The notes below the pieces were generated by a model. It saw only the letters and a list, made by a program, of their open reading frames with translations. It ran no database searches and was not told the origin of the DNA. A program made the translations under genes and the position numbers. Below, in pieces: positions 6,730 to 7,870 of a DNA stretch of 7,870 nucleotides. Source of the stretch: Microcaldota archaeon (GTDB lineage Archaea > Micrarchaeota > Micrarchaeia > Micrarchaeales > Micrarchaeaceae); the NCBI GenBank assembly GCA_021785805.1, contig JAJYEJ010000041.1:1-7870 (forward strand), given 5' to 3'. Positions within the stretch are counted from its first letter, which is position 1, and every line of letters begins with the position of its first letter.

Positions 6730-6735
6730 TATACT
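6730..6735 (+). promoter_or_regulatory. Possible -10 box for the RT transcript
   Basis: TATACT matches five of six -10 bases. The -35 position at 17-base spacing (TCTAGA, 6707-6712) matches only three of six. If used, transcription would start near 6742 and give a roughly 210-nt leader before the RT. A second candidate -10, CATAAT at 6908-6913, is closer to the gene but has no good -35. Confidence 0.3.
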
Positions 6736-6741
6736 GAGGGC

Positions 6742-6952
6742 CTGTGCCAAAATTACATGACCAGAGTGCGGGTGAAGGTCCAATTCGACGGTTTGTCGGT
6801 CGCTAAACCTAGACAGCAATCAATTGGTGTCGTGAAGGATGGATGAAGTCAGCATCATACAGAATATGGTATTACTGGCCGGGCCCTATACCGCCCTCTT
6901 TATATTGCATAATACAGGCACGTAGCGCCCGGACCGAAAGGACATCTGACTT
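6742..6952 (+). ncRNA. Structured RT leader, candidate non-coding RNA
   Basis: The 344 bases between the membrane protein and the RT hold no convincing gene. CCAATT (6780-6785) pairs with AATTGG (6822-6827), enclosing GGTTT (6790-6794) with AAACC (6805-6809); a competing hairpin is CGAC (6786-6789) with GTCG (6795-6798). Several defence RTs (retrons, DRT2, DRT9) use a nearby ncRNA as template or partner, so an RNA here is plausible but unproven. A 29-codon ORF (6757-6846, MTRVRVKVQFDGLSVAKPRQ...) lacks a ribosome binding site; if real it would argue against a purely non-coding role. Confidence 0.3.
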
Positions 6953-7771
6953 ATGAGCATTACTCAAGAGGGAAACCTACTATCGTTTCCAATTAACATA
7001 GCTAAGACCATAAAGCATCTTCGTAAGGACATGGTGGATGACTGGTTTTACGATACCGTTGGATATGAAGATCTTCTATCCAACCCAAGCAGCCTGTTTA
7101 AAATACTGCAAAAAAATCTAGAAACGAATCATGGCTTGTATCAATCGGGCAGTAAGACTATCTACGACGTCCCAAAAAACCCTCTTGGGCTCAGATATAC
7201 TCTTGAGATCGACTTCTACGACAGGTTCATTTACCAAGCGATCTGTACATTTCTCGTCCCTTTCTTTGATCCTTTGCTATCACCTAGCGTCCTAAGTCAC
7301 CGCTACGATAAGCATGGGGACAAAGGGCTTTTGTTCAGAAATCCTATAGATATGTGGGATACGTTCCAGAATATATCGCATTCAGCCATTGTCGATGGAC
7401 AATGCCTACTGATTACTGACCTTCTCAATTATTTCGAACACATATCAATTGCCTCTGTAGAGAACGCTTTTATTGGCATGATGTCGAAGATTGAGGCGTC
7501 TGGGGGCGAAAAAAATACAATTCGAAGTGCTATTACTACGCTTAAGGCCCTTCTTGAAAAATGGTGCTTCAATGAACACCATGGGCTACCACAAAACCGG
7601 GATGCGTCATCTTTTATTGCGAACGTCGTCTTAGATAGCGTAGATAAGAGAATGAAGGCTGCGGGCTACGACTATTGGAGATATGTTGACGATATAAGGA
7701 TTACTTGTGCGAATGACGCCGAGGCCAAGAGAGCCCTAAATGCTTGGCTCTTCCGGGTTTTGTGTGGGTAG
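6953..7771 (+). CDS. Abi/Unknown-Group-type reverse transcriptase, 3'-truncated
   Basis: RNA-dependent DNA polymerase, 272 aa to the stop. The fold's fingers and palm are visible: LRYTLEIDFYDRFIYQAI (80-97) fits the RT1/2 region; motif A is LLITDLLNYFEHI with catalytic Asp156; motif B is GLPQNRDASSFIAN (211-224); motif C is YWRYVDD with Asp246 and Asp247. The pattern fits the Abi/Unknown-Group RTs, many of which protect against phages, rather than group II intron RTs or diversity-generating RTs. Assignment to a numbered UG/DRT class is not possible by eye. Such proteins normally continue with a thumb and a helical C-terminal domain, commonly beyond 350 aa. Here the chain ends 25 residues after YVDD, and no other frame continues it. 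True RT sequence seems to end near residue 264 (7744); the last eight residues look IS-derived. The ATG has AAAGGA (6937-6942) 10 bases upstream. The gene appears more A+T-rich than the replication operon. It is probably inactive as it stands. Confidence 0.88.
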   Translation: MSITQEGNLLSFPINIAKTIKHLRKDMVDDWFYDTVGYEDLLSNPSSLFKILQKNLETNHGLYQSGSKTIYDVPKNPLGLRYTLEIDFYDRFIYQAICTFLVPFFDPLLSPSVLSHRYDKHGDKGLLFRNPIDMWDTFQNISHSAIVDGQCLLITDLLNYFEHISIASVENAFIGMMSKIEASGGEKNTIRSAITTLKALLEKWCFNEHHGLPQNRDASSFIANVVLDSVDKRMKAAGYDYWRYVDDIRITCANDAEAKRALNAWLFRVLCG

Positions 7772-7870
7772 CCCATAAAAGCCTCATGACGGACGCCCCG
7801 CCGGATAGAGGTCAAGCTTCCCACAATGAAAGAGAATCGCGATGCGATACTGGGTAAAATTCCGGTAGCC
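7746..7870 (+). mobile_element. Putative left end of an insertion sequence, ISL3-like, partial
   Basis: At 7746 the sequence changes from RT coding to GGCTCTTCCGGGTTTTGTG..., whose GGCTCTT start resembles terminal inverted repeats of the ISL3 family as I remember them. It coincides with the loss of RT homology in every frame. The opposite end and the transposase body lie outside the window. ISL3 elements usually duplicate 8 bases of target; the 8 bases before the junction are AAATGCTT (7738-7745). The family assignment is tentative; the RT could instead end at a deletion or island boundary. Confidence 0.42.
7826..7870 (+). CDS. Start of an ORF inside the putative IS, partial
   Basis: An ATG at 7826 opens a frame that runs off the window: MKENRDAILGKIPVA. 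It begins 80 bases inside the presumed IS end, a usual distance for a transposase start. AGAGGT (7807-7812) upstream is rather far for a ribosome binding site. Fifteen residues are too few to name a family. Confidence 0.3.
   Translation, partial: MKENRDAILGKIPVA

Noticed and set aside
7742..7860. Simple frameshift as the cause of the short RT
   Set aside because: Neither other frame after 7742 gives thumb-like RT sequence, so a single-base indel does not restore the protein; an insertion or rearrangement fits better.

Overview
The window reads as part of an integrative island or phage-satellite-like element in a mid-G+C bacterium, probably a proteobacterium. No rRNA, tRNA or housekeeping gene fixes the taxon. 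The support for a proteobacterial host is indirect: a P4-type tyrosine integrase, an AlpA-like regulator and a D5-type primase-helicase, a combination common in P4-like satellites and islands of Gammaproteobacteria and relatives such as Acidithiobacillus.

Layout. Positions 1-52 hold the start of a minus-strand gene for a small Cys-rich (possible zinc-ribbon) protein. A tyrosine recombinase follows on the plus strand (333-1364). Its catalytic domain is intact, but its N-terminal DUF4102-like arm is only partly readable upstream and seems broken. About 570 bases without a convincing gene follow. They hold a good sigma70-type promoter (1600-1628) with an inverted repeat over its -10 box, then a roughly 300-nt leader with several hairpins. 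This leads into a two-gene replication operon: an AlpA-like HTH protein (GTG start at 1936) overlapping by 8 bases a primase-helicase of 794 aa (2246-4630). Directly downstream, nine direct and inverted copies of a TGACAGATG-type 9-mer (4656-4842) form an iteron-like array, the best candidate for the replication origin recognised by the primase-helicase. Positions 4850-5330 hold at most two tiny, partly frameshifted ORFs and two hairpins.

The right-hand third is cargo. A 425-aa protein with an N-terminal membrane anchor and a largely helical, charged body (5331-6608) is followed by 344 bases of structured intergenic sequence and then a reverse transcriptase of the Abi/Unknown-Group type (6953-7771), whose DNA looks more A+T-rich than the replication genes. 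The RT keeps its catalytic motifs (D156, GLPQ, YVDD) but stops soon after YVDD, before the thumb region. Sequence starting GGCTCTTCC at 7746 resembles the end of an insertion sequence, possibly of the ISL3 family. The simplest reading is an anti-phage RT locus carried by a P4-like island and inactivated by insertion of an IS that continues past the window.

The most interesting hypothesis is that the membrane protein, the 344-base intergenic RNA candidate and the RT formed one defence system. No family for the membrane protein is recognised here, and co-function with the RT rests on adjacency and orientation only.
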